A DNA stretch of 32,054 nucleotides from Clostridiales bacterium (GCA_029007785.1 JAQXIM010000018.1:1-32054), one strand, 5' to 3'; shown: positions 14,830 through 24,984, counted from the stretch's first letter. The notes: generated by a model not told the origin, from the letters alone. Program-made: numbers and translations.

Positions 14830-15356
14830 AGGAAAAAATTCGCGTATTGATTTCAGAAGAAGATGTAAGTCGAAGAATTGATGAAGTAGCTGCTCAGATT
14901 AACCGTGATTATGAAGGAAAGGAGCTTCATTTGCTCTGTATCTTAAAGGGCAGTGTATTTTTCATGAGTGAGCTGGCAAAGAGACTGACAATTCCTGTGA
15001 CCATGGATTTCATGAGCTGCTCCAGTTATGGATCCGGTACTGTATCCAAAGGCATTGTTCGTCTGAACAAGGACCTGGATGAACCCATTGAAGGAAGAGA
15101 TGTCATGATTATTGAGGATATCATTGATTCCGGAAATACTCTGTCTTATCTGATTGAACTGATGAAAGCACGGAAACCGAAGAGTCTGAAGCTGTGCACT
15201 CTGCTGGATAAACCTTCCCGCCGTATCCATCATGAAGTCGTTGTAGATTATACCTGCTTCGAAGTGGAAGATTTGTTCGTTGTCGGCTGCGGCATGGACG
15301 CAGATCAGAAATATCGTAATCTTCCTTATGTCGGTGTGGTTGAATCCGGGGAATAA
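14826..15356 (+). CDS. hpt: Hypoxanthine phosphoribosyltransferase
   Basis: A 176-residue purine salvage enzyme transferring phosphoribose from PRPP to hypoxanthine (and guanine). The PRPP loop VMIIEDIIDSGNTLSYL is perfect for the family, with the flexible loop SCSSYGSGTVSKGIVRLNKD and the dinucleotide-site motif LHLLCILKGSVFF. Length is normal. GGAGG at 14814-14818 precedes ATG 14826, inside the end of tilS. In Bacillus, HprT and TilS also act with FtsH-linked regulation; only their adjacency is visible here. Confidence 0.96.
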   Translation: MKEKIRVLISEEDVSRRIDEVAAQINRDYEGKELHLLCILKGSVFFMSELAKRLTIPVTMDFMSCSSYGSGTVSKGIVRLNKDLDEPIEGRDVMIIEDIIDSGNTLSYLIELMKARKPKSLKLCTLLDKPSRRIHHEVVVDYTCFEVEDLFVVGCGMDADQKYRNLPYVGVVESGE

Positions 15357-15420
15357 GGGAATATTTTAGAGATAAGAAAGACCGGGGCTGTGCCGCGGAA
15401 AAAGCAAAGGAGATAGATTT

Positions 15421-17265
15421 TTGAATCGTAATGACAGATCAGTAGTTAGGATTGTGTATCTGGTAGGAATGCTTGCTCTGTTCTTTTTTCTAATGGCAGG
15501 AAGCGGTTGGCTGACACTTTCCGGAACAGCAGCTTCCCAAGTAAATTACCAGGATTTTTTGAAGGCTCTGGATGAAGGGGTTATGACGGAAGTCAATGTA
15601 TATCAAAATGCAGAAGTACCTACCGGAAAGCTGGAATATACTCTTTCCGATGGAAATCGATGCAGATTGAATGTGGCAGACGTTCGTGCAGCAGCAGAAC
15701 TTCTTGACGAGAAGGGAATTGCCTATTATATGGGGGATGTAAGCAACTCTTATGATATTAAAGTCCTGATCATGGCTTTGATCATTGGTGTACTCATTTT
15801 CGCTTTATTCTTCCTTCTTATGAGAAACAGTGCAGCCGGAGGCGGTGGCGGCGGAAACCGAATGATGGATTTCGGTAAAAGCCGTGCTACCATGGTAACG
15901 GGAAATGACATTACCTTTGATAAAGTAGCAGGACTCCAGGAGGAAAAAGAGGATTTGCAGGAAATTGTAGATTTCCTCAAAGATCCGGGAAAGTATAATC
16001 GTCTTGGTGCCAGAATCCCGAAGGGAGTTCTTCTGGTGGGCCCTCCCGGAACAGGTAAAACGCTGATGGCGAAAGCCATTGCCGGTGAAGCAGGAGTTCC
16101 CTTTTTCAGCATTTCCGGTTCCGATTTTGTGGAAATGTTTGTTGGTGTAGGTGCTTCCCGTGTCCGGGATCTCTTTGCCAATGCCAAGAAGAATTCTCCC
16201 TGTATTGTATTTATTGATGAGATCGATGCCGTGGCCAGAAAAAGAGGCTCCGGTATGGGCGGCGGCCATGATGAAAGAGAACAGACACTGAACCAGCTTC
16301 TCGTAGAGATGGATGGATTTGGTGTAAATTCCGGAATCATTGTTCTGGCGGCGACGAACCGGGTGGATATTCTGGATCCGGCCATCATGCGTCCGGGACG
16401 ATTTGACCGAAAAATTATGGTGGGACGTCCTGATGTCCGGGCAAGAGAAGAGATTCTTCGGGTTCATGCAAAGGATAAGCCTCTGGCAGAAGATGTGGAT
16501 CTGGATCGGATTGCGAGAACCACTGCAGGATTTTCCGGAGCAGATCTGGAGAATCTGATGAATGAGGCAGCCATTCTGGCAGCCAAGGAAAGCCGGAGTT
16601 TCCTGACTCAGAAAGATATTGACCGGGCCTTTGTAAAAGTAGGTCTTGGTGTGGAAAAGAGAAGCCGTGTAATTTCTGAAAAAGAAAAGAAAATTACGGC
16701 TTACCATGAATCCGGTCATGCCATTCTTTTCCATCTTCTTCCCGATGTAGGACCGGTTCATTCTGTGTCGATCATTCCTACAGGTATCGGAGCTGCCGGC
16801 TATACCATGCCCCTGCCGGAACGGGATGAGATGTTCCTGACAAAAAGGAAGATGGAACAGGATATCATGGTAGATCTGGGCGGACGAATCGCAGAAGAAT
16901 TGATTTTCGGTGATATTACCACCGGAGCATCCCAGGATATCAAGCAGGCAACAGAAACGGCTGTCAATATGGTAACCAAATATGGTATGTCGGAAAAAAT
17001 CGGACTGGTACACTACGGAGATGACGGTGAAGTATTTATTGGCCGGGATCTGGGACATACCAGGGGATACAGTGAAAAGATGGCAGCGCAGATTGACAGC
17101 GTAGTAAGAGAAATCATTGATGAAAGCTACGCCAAAGCGAAGGCTGTTCTGATAGAGCATATGGATGTTCTTCATGCTTGTGCCAATCTGCTGTTGGAAA
17201 AGGAAAAAATTGATCAGAAGGAGTTTGAAGCTCTGTTCACCAATGAAGAAAAGGAACATTTGTGA
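15421..17265 (+). CDS. ftsH: ATP-dependent zinc metalloprotease FtsH
   Basis: A 614-residue membrane AAA+ protease. One membrane helix is at residues ~10-30 ([18 protein letters not shown]) and a second at ~115-137 ([20 protein letters not shown]), with a small external domain between. A glycine-rich linker follows, then the AAA domain: Walker A GPPGTGKT (207-214), Walker [12 protein letters not shown] and the second region of homology ending [11 protein letters not shown]. The protease zinc site HESGH is at 429-433. It forms hexamers that extract and degrade membrane and regulatory proteins. The start is TTG 15421, supported by AAAGGAGAT at 15406-15414. The C-terminus is short, without the long tail of some homologues. 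Confidence 0.96.
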   Translation: MNRNDRSVVRIVYLVGMLALFFFLMAGSGWLTLSGTAASQVNYQDFLKALDEGVMTEVNVYQNAEVPTGKLEYTLSDGNRCRLNVADVRAAAELLDEKGIAYYMGDVSNSYDIKVLIMALIIGVLIFALFFLLMRNSAAGGGGGGNRMMDFGKSRATMVTGNDITFDKVAGLQEEKEDLQEIVDFLKDPGKYNRLGARIPKGVLLVGPPGTGKTLMAKAIAGEAGVPFFSISGSDFVEMFVGVGASRVRDLFANAKKNSPCIVFIDEIDAVARKRGSGMGGGHDEREQTLNQLLVEMDGFGVNSGIIVLAATNRVDILDPAIMRPGRFDRKIMVGRPDVRAREEILRVHAKDKPLAEDVDLDRIARTTAGFSGADLENLMNEAAILAAKESRSFLTQKDIDRAFVKVGLGVEKRSRVISEKEKKITAYHESGHAILFHLLPDVGPVHSVSIIPTGIGAAGYTMPLPERDEMFLTKRKMEQDIMVDLGGRIAEELIFGDITTGASQDIKQATETAVNMVTKYGMSEKIGLVHYGDDGEVFIGRDLGHTRGYSEKMAAQIDSVVREIIDESYAKAKAVLIEHMDVLHACANLLLEKEKIDQKEFEALFTNEEKEHL

Positions 17266-17275
17266 GCTTCTGTCC

Positions 17276-19336
17276 ATGAAAAACAATATGAACAGCAAAT
17301 ACTATTTTACAGATGAAACAATACTGTTTCGGCAGCCTGTTCAGCCGGAAATAGGAGATGAGATCGTCCTTCGTTTTCAGGCAGCGAAGGACGATGCTGT
17401 CTCCGTTGTTCTGGTATGGAATGGCTGTCGGATGGTTATGAATGTGTCGGAGGAACGGGATTGTTTTCGTTTCTTTGAAGCAAGAGTAAGGGCAGGCAAG
17501 GAAAAAGCCTCTTACTATTTTGAAATTTCTGAAGCAGGAAAGACCAAGGGGCTGATGTATTATGATCGGCGCGGATTGGTCGAGAAGACAGAGCCCGGCT
17601 TCTCTTTCTGCGTTTTTCCGGGATTTGTGGTACCGGAATGGATTCAGGGAGCCGTCATGTATCAGATCTTTGTGGATCGCTTCTGCAATGGTGATCCTTC
17701 CAATGACGTCCTGGAAGGAGAGTATCTCTACCTGAATCACCAGCCGGTGAAACGAATTACGGATTGGAATCAGCCTCTGGAGCTGCTGGATGTGGGACGG
17801 TTTTATGGCGGTGATCTCCAGGGGGTATGGAAGAAGTTGGATTATCTTCAGGAGCTGGGAGTGGAAGTCATTTATATGAATCCCATTTTCGTATCGCCCT
17901 CCAACCATAAATATGACAGCCAGGATTATGATCACGTGGATCCTCATCTGGCACCCCTTGTGTTGGACGGAGGCGAAGTATTGGACGAGAATGGGGTTTC
18001 CAATGATGAGGCAACAAAGTATAAGATTCGGGTTACATCACCGGAAAATCTCAAGAGTGCCAATGAATACTTTATTGCTCTGGTGGAAGAAATTCATCGG
18101 AGGGGCATGAAGATTATTCTGGATGGAGTGTTTAATCACTGCGGATCTTTCCACAAGTGGATGGATCGGGAAGGTTTATACACAGAATATGCTGCCAACG
18201 ATCATGAAAAAGGAGCCTGGCAGTCAAAACGAAGCCGGTATCGGGAGTACTTCCGATTTACGGGGGCTGAGGAGTATGAATCCTGGTGGGATAATCTGAC
18301 ACTGCCCAAGCTGAATTACGAAGGATCCCAGCGCCTTCAGAATGAAATTCTTCGAATTGCCGCCAAATGGGTTTCGCCGCCCTACTGTGTCGATGGATGG
18401 CGTCTGGATGTGGCAGCAGATCTGGGACACAGTGAAGCCTTCAATCATACTTTCTGGAAAAAGTTCCGGGATGTGGTGAAGAAGGCCAATCCTAAGGCAG
18501 TCATTCTGGCGGAACATTATGGAGATGTGTCTCCCTGGCTTCAGGGCAGGGAATGGGACACGGTGATGAATTATGATGCGTTCATGGAACCGGTAAGTTG
18601 GTTTCTTACCGGAATGGATAAACACAGCGATCATTACCGGGCCGATTTGGAAGGAAACGCAGAGTATTTCTGGGATACGATGAAGAAAAACCGGGGGGCC
18701 TTTTCCTGGGGATCTTATCTGGGAGCCATGAATCAGCTGGATAATCATGACCATTCCCGTTTTCTTACCAGAACGAACAAAACCTGCGGCCGATTGGCAT
18801 CGAAAGGAGCTGAGGCGGCATCAAAGGGAATCAATTGGGGGATTTATCGTCAGGGTATTGTTATGCAGATGACCTGGCCGGGAGCACCAACCTTGTACTA
18901 CGGAGATGAAACCGGCATCTGCGGCTGGACAGATCCGGACAGTCGGAGAACGTATCCCTGGGGAAAAGAAGACTGGCTTCTCATCGATTTTTATAAAAAT
19001 ATGATCCGGATTCACCGGAAAATATCTGCCTGCCGGACGGGATCTCTTCATGGTCTTCTTTTCAGTAATCATTTGATTGCATACGGGCGACGTGATAATC
19101 AAAACTGGCTGGTAACGGTGATCAATAAGGATACCAGGGAAAGGGAGGCAGAACTCGACTTGACTTCCATGGGTATCCTGGGGAAGGAAACGCTTTGTCG
19201 TGTCATGGAGACCACCGAAAAAAGTTATAATGTGGGGAAAGTATTCTGCTCAGCGGAGAATGGCAAAGTAAAGCTTCTGCTTCCGCCGGTGTCGTCCCGG
19301 GTTTATGTCTGCCAGAAAGCAGCAGAACTTCTGTAA
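17276..19336 (+). CDS. GH13 alpha-glucan hydrolase, neopullulanase/cyclomaltodextrinase type
   Basis: About 686 residues. Residues 1-115 form an Ig-like N-terminal domain resembling CBM34 of neopullulanases. The GH13 barrel begins at VMYQIFVDRFCNGD and shows all conserved regions: DGVFNHCG, DGWRLDVA with nucleophile D378, LAEHYGD with acid/base E413, and DNHDHSRF with D492. A C-terminal beta domain closes the protein (~600-686). There is no signal peptide, so it should act in the cytoplasm on imported malto-oligosaccharides or cyclodextrins. It starts 10 nt after ftsH. ATG 17276 is a best guess; neither it nor ATG 17288 has a clear ribosome site, so translation may be coupled to ftsH. The substrate cannot be fixed from sequence. 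Confidence 0.88.
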   Translation: MKNNMNSKYYFTDETILFRQPVQPEIGDEIVLRFQAAKDDAVSVVLVWNGCRMVMNVSEERDCFRFFEARVRAGKEKASYYFEISEAGKTKGLMYYDRRGLVEKTEPGFSFCVFPGFVVPEWIQGAVMYQIFVDRFCNGDPSNDVLEGEYLYLNHQPVKRITDWNQPLELLDVGRFYGGDLQGVWKKLDYLQELGVEVIYMNPIFVSPSNHKYDSQDYDHVDPHLAPLVLDGGEVLDENGVSNDEATKYKIRVTSPENLKSANEYFIALVEEIHRRGMKIILDGVFNHCGSFHKWMDREGLYTEYAANDHEKGAWQSKRSRYREYFRFTGAEEYESWWDNLTLPKLNYEGSQRLQNEILRIAAKWVSPPYCVDGWRLDVAADLGHSEAFNHTFWKKFRDVVKKANPKAVILAEHYGDVSPWLQGREWDTVMNYDAFMEPVSWFLTGMDKHSDHYRADLEGNAEYFWDTMKKNRGAFSWGSYLGAMNQLDNHDHSRFLTRTNKTCGRLASKGAEAASKGINWGIYRQGIVMQMTWPGAPTLYYGDETGICGWTDPDSRRTYPWGKEDWLLIDFYKNMIRIHRKISACRTGSLHGLLFSNHLIAYGRRDNQNWLVTVINKDTREREAELDLTSMGILGKETLCRVMETTEKSYNVGKVFCSAENGKVKLLLPPVSSRVYVCQKAAELL

Positions 19337-19345
19337 AAGTTTTAC

Positions 19346-19374
19346 TTGCATTTCTATTGGAAATGTGCTATAAA
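19346..19374 (+). promoter_or_regulatory. tRNA operon promoter
   Basis: TTGCAT (19346-19351), 17 nt, TATAAA (19369-19374), with TGC directly before the -10. Transcription would begin near 19381, 25 nt before tRNA-Tyr. Confidence 0.75.
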
Positions 19375-19405
19375 TAATAACGGTCAGCAGAATTGTTGAT
19401 CTTTT

Positions 19406-19487
19406 GGATGGATTCCCGAGTGGCCAAAGGGGACAGACTGTAAATCTGCTGCAGAATGCTTCGGTGGTTCGAATCCACCTCCATCCA
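19406..19487 (+). tRNA. tRNA-Tyr (anticodon GTA)
   Basis: Acceptor arms GGATGGA (19406-19412) and TCCATCC (19480-19486), discriminator A. The anticodon loop CTGTAAA gives GTA. T-arm is GGTGG TTCGAAT CCACC. The long variable arm fits bacterial tRNA-Tyr (class II). CCA is not encoded. Confidence 0.96.
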
Positions 19488-19498
19488 TCCGGTCTTAT

Positions 19499-19520
19499 CG
19501 AAGCATCTTCGGATGCTTCG
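19499..19520 (+). other. Hairpin spacer between the two tRNAs
   Basis: CGAAGCATC TTCG GATGCTTCG is a perfect 9-bp stem with a stable UUCG tetraloop and no T run. It is probably a processing or insulating hairpin in the tRNA precursor. Confidence 0.7.
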
Positions 19521-19568
19521 ATTTGTATCCTGGGTAAATGAGGTTCCTTTCGGTTCCTCAGAATAATC

Positions 19569-19654
19569 GCCGGCATGGCGGAACTGGCAGACGCACAGGA
19601 CTTAAAATCCTGCGGGTGGCGACACTCGTACCGGTTCGATTCCGGTTGCCGGCA
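19569..19654 (+). tRNA. tRNA-Leu (anticodon TAA)
   Basis: Acceptor arms GCCGGCA (19569-19575) and TGCCGGC (19647-19653), discriminator A. The anticodon loop ACTTAAAA gives TAA. A long variable arm (about GGGTGGCGACACTC) marks it as class II. T-arm is CCGG TTCGATT CCGG. CCA is not encoded. Confidence 0.96.
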
Positions 19655-19660
19655 TAGGAT

Positions 19661-19710
19661 AATCTGAATGAAAATTTCTGCTTGAGAACTTCATTCAGAT
19701 TATTTTTTTT
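19661..19710 (+). terminator. tRNA operon terminator
   Basis: AATCTGAATGAA (19661-19672) pairs perfectly with TTCATTCAGATT (19690-19701), followed by eight T. Confidence 0.95.
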
Positions 19711-19789
19711 ATGTAACTTCAGGTTGATTTTTCAGTGATTATTCATGAAGAGGAAAGCTCTTATTTGCAATGGAAAGGAGTGATGATTC

Positions 19790-21547
19790 GTGTCTGTTCT
19801 GAAGACACTGGGCGGTCAGGTAAGGGAATTTACAAAAGATTCGATTCTGACGCCTGTTTTTATGATACTGGAAGTAATCACAGAAATGATGATTCCTTTT
19901 TTGATGGCATCCATTATTGATGATGGTGTACAGAAAGGGGATATGCAGCATATTTACCAGGTTGGAGCTTGTATGCTGTTGGTTGCCTTTCTAAGCTTAA
20001 TCTGCGGTATCCTGGGCGGTAAATTTGGAGCCAGCGCTTCCGCCGGTTTTGCCAGAAATCTTCGGAAAGCCATGTTTACCAATATTCAGACTTTTTCTTT
20101 TCAGAATATTGATAAATACAGTACGGCAGGATTGGTTACCCGTCTGACTACCGATGTAACGAACCTGCAGATGGCCTATCAGATGCTTCTGCGTATGTTT
20201 GTCCGTGCCCCCTTCAGTTTGATTGTGGCCATGTGTATGTCTTTTTATATCAGTCCCCGTCTGGCATCCATTTATCTGATTGCAGTCATTATACTTGGAA
20301 CTCTCCTGGTATTGATTATGACCCGGGTTACCGGCTATTTTAACCAGGTATTCAAAAAATACGATGATTTGAATGCCAGTGTTCAGGAAAACATTTCTGC
20401 CATTCGTGTGGTTAAGGCATATGTCCGGGAAGATTATGAACGCGAAAAATTCAAAAAAGCCAGTGACAATGTATATCGGATGTTTGTAAAAGCAGAGAAA
20501 GTCCTGACTCTGAATGCACCTTTGATGTCCGCAACCGTATATACCTGTATTATTCTGATCAGCTGGGTCGGAGCAAAAATGATAGTCTCCTCTTCGTTGA
20601 CTACAGGTAACCTGATGAGTCTTCTCACTTATTGTATGAACATACTGGTCAGTCTGATGATGCTTTCCATGGTGTTCGTTATGGTCTCCATGAGTTCTGC
20701 CAGCGCCGTTCGTGTAGCAGAGATCATCAATGAGAAGAGCAGCCTGACCAATCCGGAGAATCCTGACTTTGTTGTTCCCGACGGCAGTATAGAATTTCGT
20801 CAGGTAAGCTTCCGCTATCAGGGAGCCAGCGGAGATCCGGTGTTGAATCATATTGATCTGAAGATTCGTTCAGGGGAAACCATCGGAATTATTGGAGGAA
20901 CCGGCAGTTCCAAATCTACTTTTGTGAACATGATCAGCCGTCTTTACGATGTGACGGAAGGTTCTGTTCTTGTCGGAGGCAAGGATGTCAGATGCTACGA
21001 TCTGGATACTCTGAGAAATAATGTTGCCATGGTTCTCCAGAAGAACGTTCTCTTCTCCGGTACCATTCTGGATAATCTTCGATGGGGAGATGAGAATGCC
21101 ACGGAGGAAGAATGCATTCACGCCTGCAAGCTTGCCTGCGCCGATGAATTTATCCGGCAGTTCCCGGATCAGTACGATACTTATATTGAACAGGGCGGTA
21201 CCAACGTATCCGGCGGTCAGAAGCAGAGGCTTTGTATTGCCAGAGCCCTGCTGAAGAAACCCAGGATTCTGGTGCTGGATGACAGTACCAGTGCGGTGGA
21301 TACGGCAACGGATGCCAGAATCCGGAAGGCATTCCGGGAAGAAATCCCAGGAACAACAAAGATTATTATTGCCCAGAGAATTTCCAGTGTTATGGATGCC
21401 GACCGAATTCTTGTTCTGGATAACGGTCAGGTGAACGGTTTCGGAACACATGAAGAGCTTTTGGAGACCAATGCCATTTATCAGGAGGTTTATGAATCTC
21501 AGATGAGCGGCGGCGGAGATTTTGATCAGCCGGGAGGTGAGAACTGA
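19790..21547 (+). CDS. ABC exporter half-transporter, degenerate-site subunit
   Basis: A 585-residue type IV ABC exporter half: six membrane helices in residues ~20-300, then a nucleotide-binding domain. The Walker A reads GGTGSSKST rather than GSGKST, and Walker B is ILVLDDSTSAVD, where the catalytic glutamate is replaced by aspartate. The signature VSGGQKQRL is canonical. This is the pattern of the degenerate partner in heterodimeric exporters such as TM287/288 or BmrCD. GTG 19790 has AAAGGAG at 19774-19780. The stop shares one base with the next gene's ATG, so the two halves are coupled. Substrate is unknown; multidrug or lipid export is typical. Confidence 0.92.
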   Translation: MSVLKTLGGQVREFTKDSILTPVFMILEVITEMMIPFLMASIIDDGVQKGDMQHIYQVGACMLLVAFLSLICGILGGKFGASASAGFARNLRKAMFTNIQTFSFQNIDKYSTAGLVTRLTTDVTNLQMAYQMLLRMFVRAPFSLIVAMCMSFYISPRLASIYLIAVIILGTLLVLIMTRVTGYFNQVFKKYDDLNASVQENISAIRVVKAYVREDYEREKFKKASDNVYRMFVKAEKVLTLNAPLMSATVYTCIILISWVGAKMIVSSSLTTGNLMSLLTYCMNILVSLMMLSMVFVMVSMSSASAVRVAEIINEKSSLTNPENPDFVVPDGSIEFRQVSFRYQGASGDPVLNHIDLKIRSGETIGIIGGTGSSKSTFVNMISRLYDVTEGSVLVGGKDVRCYDLDTLRNNVAMVLQKNVLFSGTILDNLRWGDENATEEECIHACKLACADEFIRQFPDQYDTYIEQGGTNVSGGQKQRLCIARALLKKPRILVLDDSTSAVDTATDARIRKAFREEIPGTTKIIIAQRISSVMDADRILVLDNGQVNGFGTHEELLETNAIYQEVYESQMSGGGDFDQPGGEN

Positions 21548-23472
21548 TGGCCGGGAATACAAGAGTAATGAGAGGTCCGGGAGGAAGAAATCGAGGGCCT
21601 AAGCCGAAAGTTAAAAATCCCATGAAGCTGATGAAGCGGCTCATGGCCTACATTATGCAGTATTACAAGTGGCAGATCATCGCGGTGATTATTCTGATTA
21701 TTGTTGGTGTACTCTGTAATATTCAGGGAACCATGTTTATTCAGACACTGATTGATGATTATATTCAGCCTCTTCTTCTGACGGACAATCCGGATTTCAG
21801 CGGTCTTGCCCGGGCCCTGATGAGAGTTGCCGCTTTTTATATCGTTGGAATTCTGGCAACTTTTGCCTATAACCGGATTATGGTTTATGTGACCCAGGGA
21901 TCCCTGAAACATATCCGTGATGATTTGTTCCAGTATATGGAAGGGCTTCCCATCAAGTATTTTGATACTCATCCTCACGGGGATATCATGTCACTTTATA
22001 CCAATGATACAGATACTCTTCGTCAGATGATCAGTCAGAGTATTCCTCAGATTCTAAACAGTGGTCTGACTATTATCATGGTATTGATCTGTATGATTAC
22101 CCTGAGTATTCCTTTAACCTTTCTGACTTTATTTATGGTAGGTGTGATGCTCTTTGTCAGTAAGAATCTGGCGGGGCAGAGCGGAAAATATTTCCTGGAA
22201 CAGCAGCAGGCTCTGGCAGCGGTGAACAGTACCATTGAAGAAATGATGGAAGGCCAGAAGGTGGTTAAGGTATTCTGTCATGAAGAAAAGAGCATGGAAC
22301 AGTTCAATGAGCAGAATGAGGAGCTCTTTGTCAGCGCGAAAAATGCTCATACCTTTGCCAACATTATGATGCCCATCAACGGTCAGCTGGGAAATCTGAG
22401 TTATGTCCTCTGTGCCATTGTCGGCGGTATTCTGGCTTTGAATCAGTTCATGGGCTTCACTTTGGGCTCTCTGGCCAGCTTCCTGACTTTTAATAAGAGT
22501 TTCAATCAGCCGATCAACCAGGTCAGCCAGCAGATGAACAGTATTGTAATGGCTTTGGCCGGTGCAGAACGCATTTTCAAAATGCTGGATGAACCCCAGG
22601 AGATCGACGAAGGCTGCGTTACCTTAGTAAATGCAGAGTATGACGGAGATCAGATTCGTGAAGTGGAACATCGGACCGGACATTGGGCCTGGAAGCATCC
22701 CTATCCTTCCAAAGGAACCGTAGAATACGTTCCCATGAAGGGACACGTAATTTTTGAAAATGTTGATTTTGGATATGACGATAAAAAAACGGTTCTTCAT
22801 GGCGTAAATCTGTATGCCCAACCGGGACAGAAAATTGCTTTTGTAGGAAGTACCGGTGCCGGAAAGACTACCATTACGAATCTGATTAATCGTTTTTATG
22901 ATATTCAGTCCGGAACGATTACTTATGATGACCAGGATATTAAAAAGATTCAGAAGTATCATCTGCGCCGGAGTCTGGGAATCGTTCTTCAGGACACTCA
23001 TCTTTTCACAGGAACCGTTCGGGAGAATATTCGTTACGGTCGTCTGGATGCCACGGATGAGGATGTGGTAAAGGCGGCAAAACTGGCCAATGCCCATGGC
23101 TTCATCCGGCGTCTGCCCCAGGGATATGATACGGTTCTTACTGGTGACGGCGCCAATCTGAGTCAGGGACAGCGTCAGCTTCTGGCCATTGCCCGTGCAG
23201 CCATTGCCGATCCGCCGGTACTGATTCTGGATGAGGCAACCAGTTCCATCGATACAAGAACGGAAAAAATTGTACAGAATGGTATGGATCGGCTGATGAA
23301 GGGAAGAACAACCTTTGTCATTGCCCATCGTCTTTCCACTGTACGAAACAGTGACTGTATTATGGTCCTGGAACAGGGCAGAATCATCGAAAGAGGAACC
23401 CACGATCAGCTGATCGAACAGAAGGGCAAATACTATCAGCTCTATACCGGTAATTTTGAGGAAACAGAATAA
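21547..23472 (+). CDS. ABC exporter half-transporter, catalytic-site subunit
   Basis: A 641-residue partner of the preceding gene. It has a cytoplasmic basic N-terminus (RGPGGRNRGPKPKVKNPMK), six membrane helices in ~30-330, and a nucleotide-binding domain with Walker A GSTGAGKTT and Walker B VLILDEATSSID, including the catalytic glutamate. The signature is altered to LSQGQRQ. Paired with subunit one, its intact Walker motifs meet the intact VSGGQ, while its altered signature faces the aspartate-bearing site: one working and one degenerate ATP site. A roughly 40-residue insert before the nucleotide-binding domain (CVTLVNAEYDGDQIREVEHR and on) is typical of this Clostridia subfamily. Confidence 0.93.
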   Translation: MAGNTRVMRGPGGRNRGPKPKVKNPMKLMKRLMAYIMQYYKWQIIAVIILIIVGVLCNIQGTMFIQTLIDDYIQPLLLTDNPDFSGLARALMRVAAFYIVGILATFAYNRIMVYVTQGSLKHIRDDLFQYMEGLPIKYFDTHPHGDIMSLYTNDTDTLRQMISQSIPQILNSGLTIIMVLICMITLSIPLTFLTLFMVGVMLFVSKNLAGQSGKYFLEQQQALAAVNSTIEEMMEGQKVVKVFCHEEKSMEQFNEQNEELFVSAKNAHTFANIMMPINGQLGNLSYVLCAIVGGILALNQFMGFTLGSLASFLTFNKSFNQPINQVSQQMNSIVMALAGAERIFKMLDEPQEIDEGCVTLVNAEYDGDQIREVEHRTGHWAWKHPYPSKGTVEYVPMKGHVIFENVDFGYDDKKTVLHGVNLYAQPGQKIAFVGSTGAGKTTITNLINRFYDIQSGTITYDDQDIKKIQKYHLRRSLGIVLQDTHLFTGTVRENIRYGRLDATDEDVVKAAKLANAHGFIRRLPQGYDTVLTGDGANLSQGQRQLLAIARAAIADPPVLILDEATSSIDTRTEKIVQNGMDRLMKGRTTFVIAHRLSTVRNSDCIMVLEQGRIIERGTHDQLIEQKGKYYQLYTGNFEETE

Positions 23473-23676
23473 GAAAGCAGAATCAGGAAGCGGATTCAGC
23501 TTCCATGGATACAGCAAACCGCTGAAAAAGCAGCGTCAGGGAAGCTGCTGAGATGAACGAGAGCTGCGTAAAACAGCAGCGGGAGTGAAACAAGGGAACT
23601 TTAGACGAGAACACAGGTGAAAATAACAGAATTATACTGTCAGAAATAAGCATTATATCAGGAGGATACAGAACAA

Positions 23677-24969
23677 ATGGAAGGAATCAGAACAATTCAT
23701 GCGGCACTTCTTGGAGCCGGTACCGTAGGCAGCGGTGTCTACAAAGTCGTGCAGCGCCAGAAAGAAGAAATGCCTTTCAAAACGGGAGCAAATTTGGAGA
23801 TATCAAAGGTTCTGGTAAGGGATGCTTCCAAGGAGCGTCCCGGCATCCCGAAGGAATTGTTAACCGAGAACTGGGAAGATATTTTGTCGGATCCGGAAAT
23901 TGAAATTGTCATCGAAGTAATGGGCGGTATGGAACCGGCCCAGACATATATGCTGGAAGCCATGAAGGCTGGAAAACATGTGGTTACGGCAAACAAAGAT
24001 CTGCTGGCTGAGCATGGTAAGATTCTGATGGAAACGGCGAAGGCAAATCGTGTGGATTTGATGTTTGAAGCAGCTGTTGCCGGAGGAATTCCCATTATCC
24101 GTCCGCTGAAGAACAGTCTCGCCGGTAATAATATTACAGAAGTCATGGGGATTGTGAACGGAACGACCAACTATATTCTGACGAAAATGTCAAAAGAAGG
24201 AATGGATTATCAGGAAGCCCTGGATCTGGCTACAGAACTTGGTTATGCGGAAGCCGATCCTACGGCAGATGTGGAAGGTCTGGATGCAGGAAGAAAGATG
24301 GCTATTATGGCTTCCATAGCCTTCAACTCCCGGGTAACCTTCGCAGATGTTTATACGGAGGGAATTACAAAAATTACTTCCGAAGATATTCGTTATGCCA
24401 GGGAATTCGGCTATGAGATCAAGCTGCTGGGTGTAGCCCGCAACACCGAAACCGGAATTGAAGTAAAGGTGCATCCCATGCTGATTTCTGCAGATCATCC
24501 GCTTGCTTCAGTCAATGATGCCTTCAATGCTGTGTTCGTTCATGGGGATGCCGTAGACGATACCATGTTCTATGGCCGCGGAGCCGGTGAACTGCCTACA
24601 GCAAGTGCAGTAATGGGTGACCTGATTGATGAAGTTCGTCATATTATCGGAAATACCATCGGATGCAATGTCTGCGGCTGTTATAAACAGCTTCCCATAA
24701 AAGAAATCGGAGATTCGAAGAGCCGTTTCTTTATGCGGGTACAGGTAGAAGACAGGCTGGGTGTTCTTGCAGGAATTGCCAGTGTACTGGGAAATAATGG
24801 TGTAAGCATTGCCCAGGTGGTTCAGAAGAGAAGCAAGAAGGAAGGAATGGCCGAGCTGGTTGTCATTACGGATGAGGTTGTGGAGCGTCATTTCCAGGAT
24901 GCTCTTACGGTTTTCTGCAGCATGTCTACCGTGAAGGAAGTATCCAGTCTGATTCGTGTATATCAGTAA
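23677..24969 (+). CDS. hom: Homoserine dehydrogenase
   Basis: A 430-residue NAD(P)-dependent enzyme reducing aspartate semialdehyde to homoserine, the branch point to threonine and methionine. The Rossmann loop ALLGAGTVGSGVYKVV is at residues ~9-24; ANKDLLAEHG and VNGTTNYILTKM mark the active-site domain, with ADPTADVEGLDAGRKMAI holding catalytic residues. The C-terminal ~80 residues (FFMRVQVEDRLGVLAGIASV onward) are an ACT domain, expected to sense threonine. AGGAGG at 23660-23665 precedes ATG 23677. It stands alone after a ~200-nt leader; other threonine genes are not nearby. Confidence 0.96.
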   Translation: MEGIRTIHAALLGAGTVGSGVYKVVQRQKEEMPFKTGANLEISKVLVRDASKERPGIPKELLTENWEDILSDPEIEIVIEVMGGMEPAQTYMLEAMKAGKHVVTANKDLLAEHGKILMETAKANRVDLMFEAAVAGGIPIIRPLKNSLAGNNITEVMGIVNGTTNYILTKMSKEGMDYQEALDLATELGYAEADPTADVEGLDAGRKMAIMASIAFNSRVTFADVYTEGITKITSEDIRYAREFGYEIKLLGVARNTETGIEVKVHPMLISADHPLASVNDAFNAVFVHGDAVDDTMFYGRGAGELPTASAVMGDLIDEVRHIIGNTIGCNVCGCYKQLPIKEIGDSKSRFFMRVQVEDRLGVLAGIASVLGNNGVSIAQVVQKRSKKEGMAELVVITDEVVERHFQDALTVFCSMSTVKEVSSLIRVYQ

Positions 24970-24984
24970 GGTATAAGGAGGCAG

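Noticed and set aside
15805-17298. 497-residue minus-strand frame
   Set aside because: It is antisense to ftsH, with an abnormal composition (many H, F, C) and no motif.
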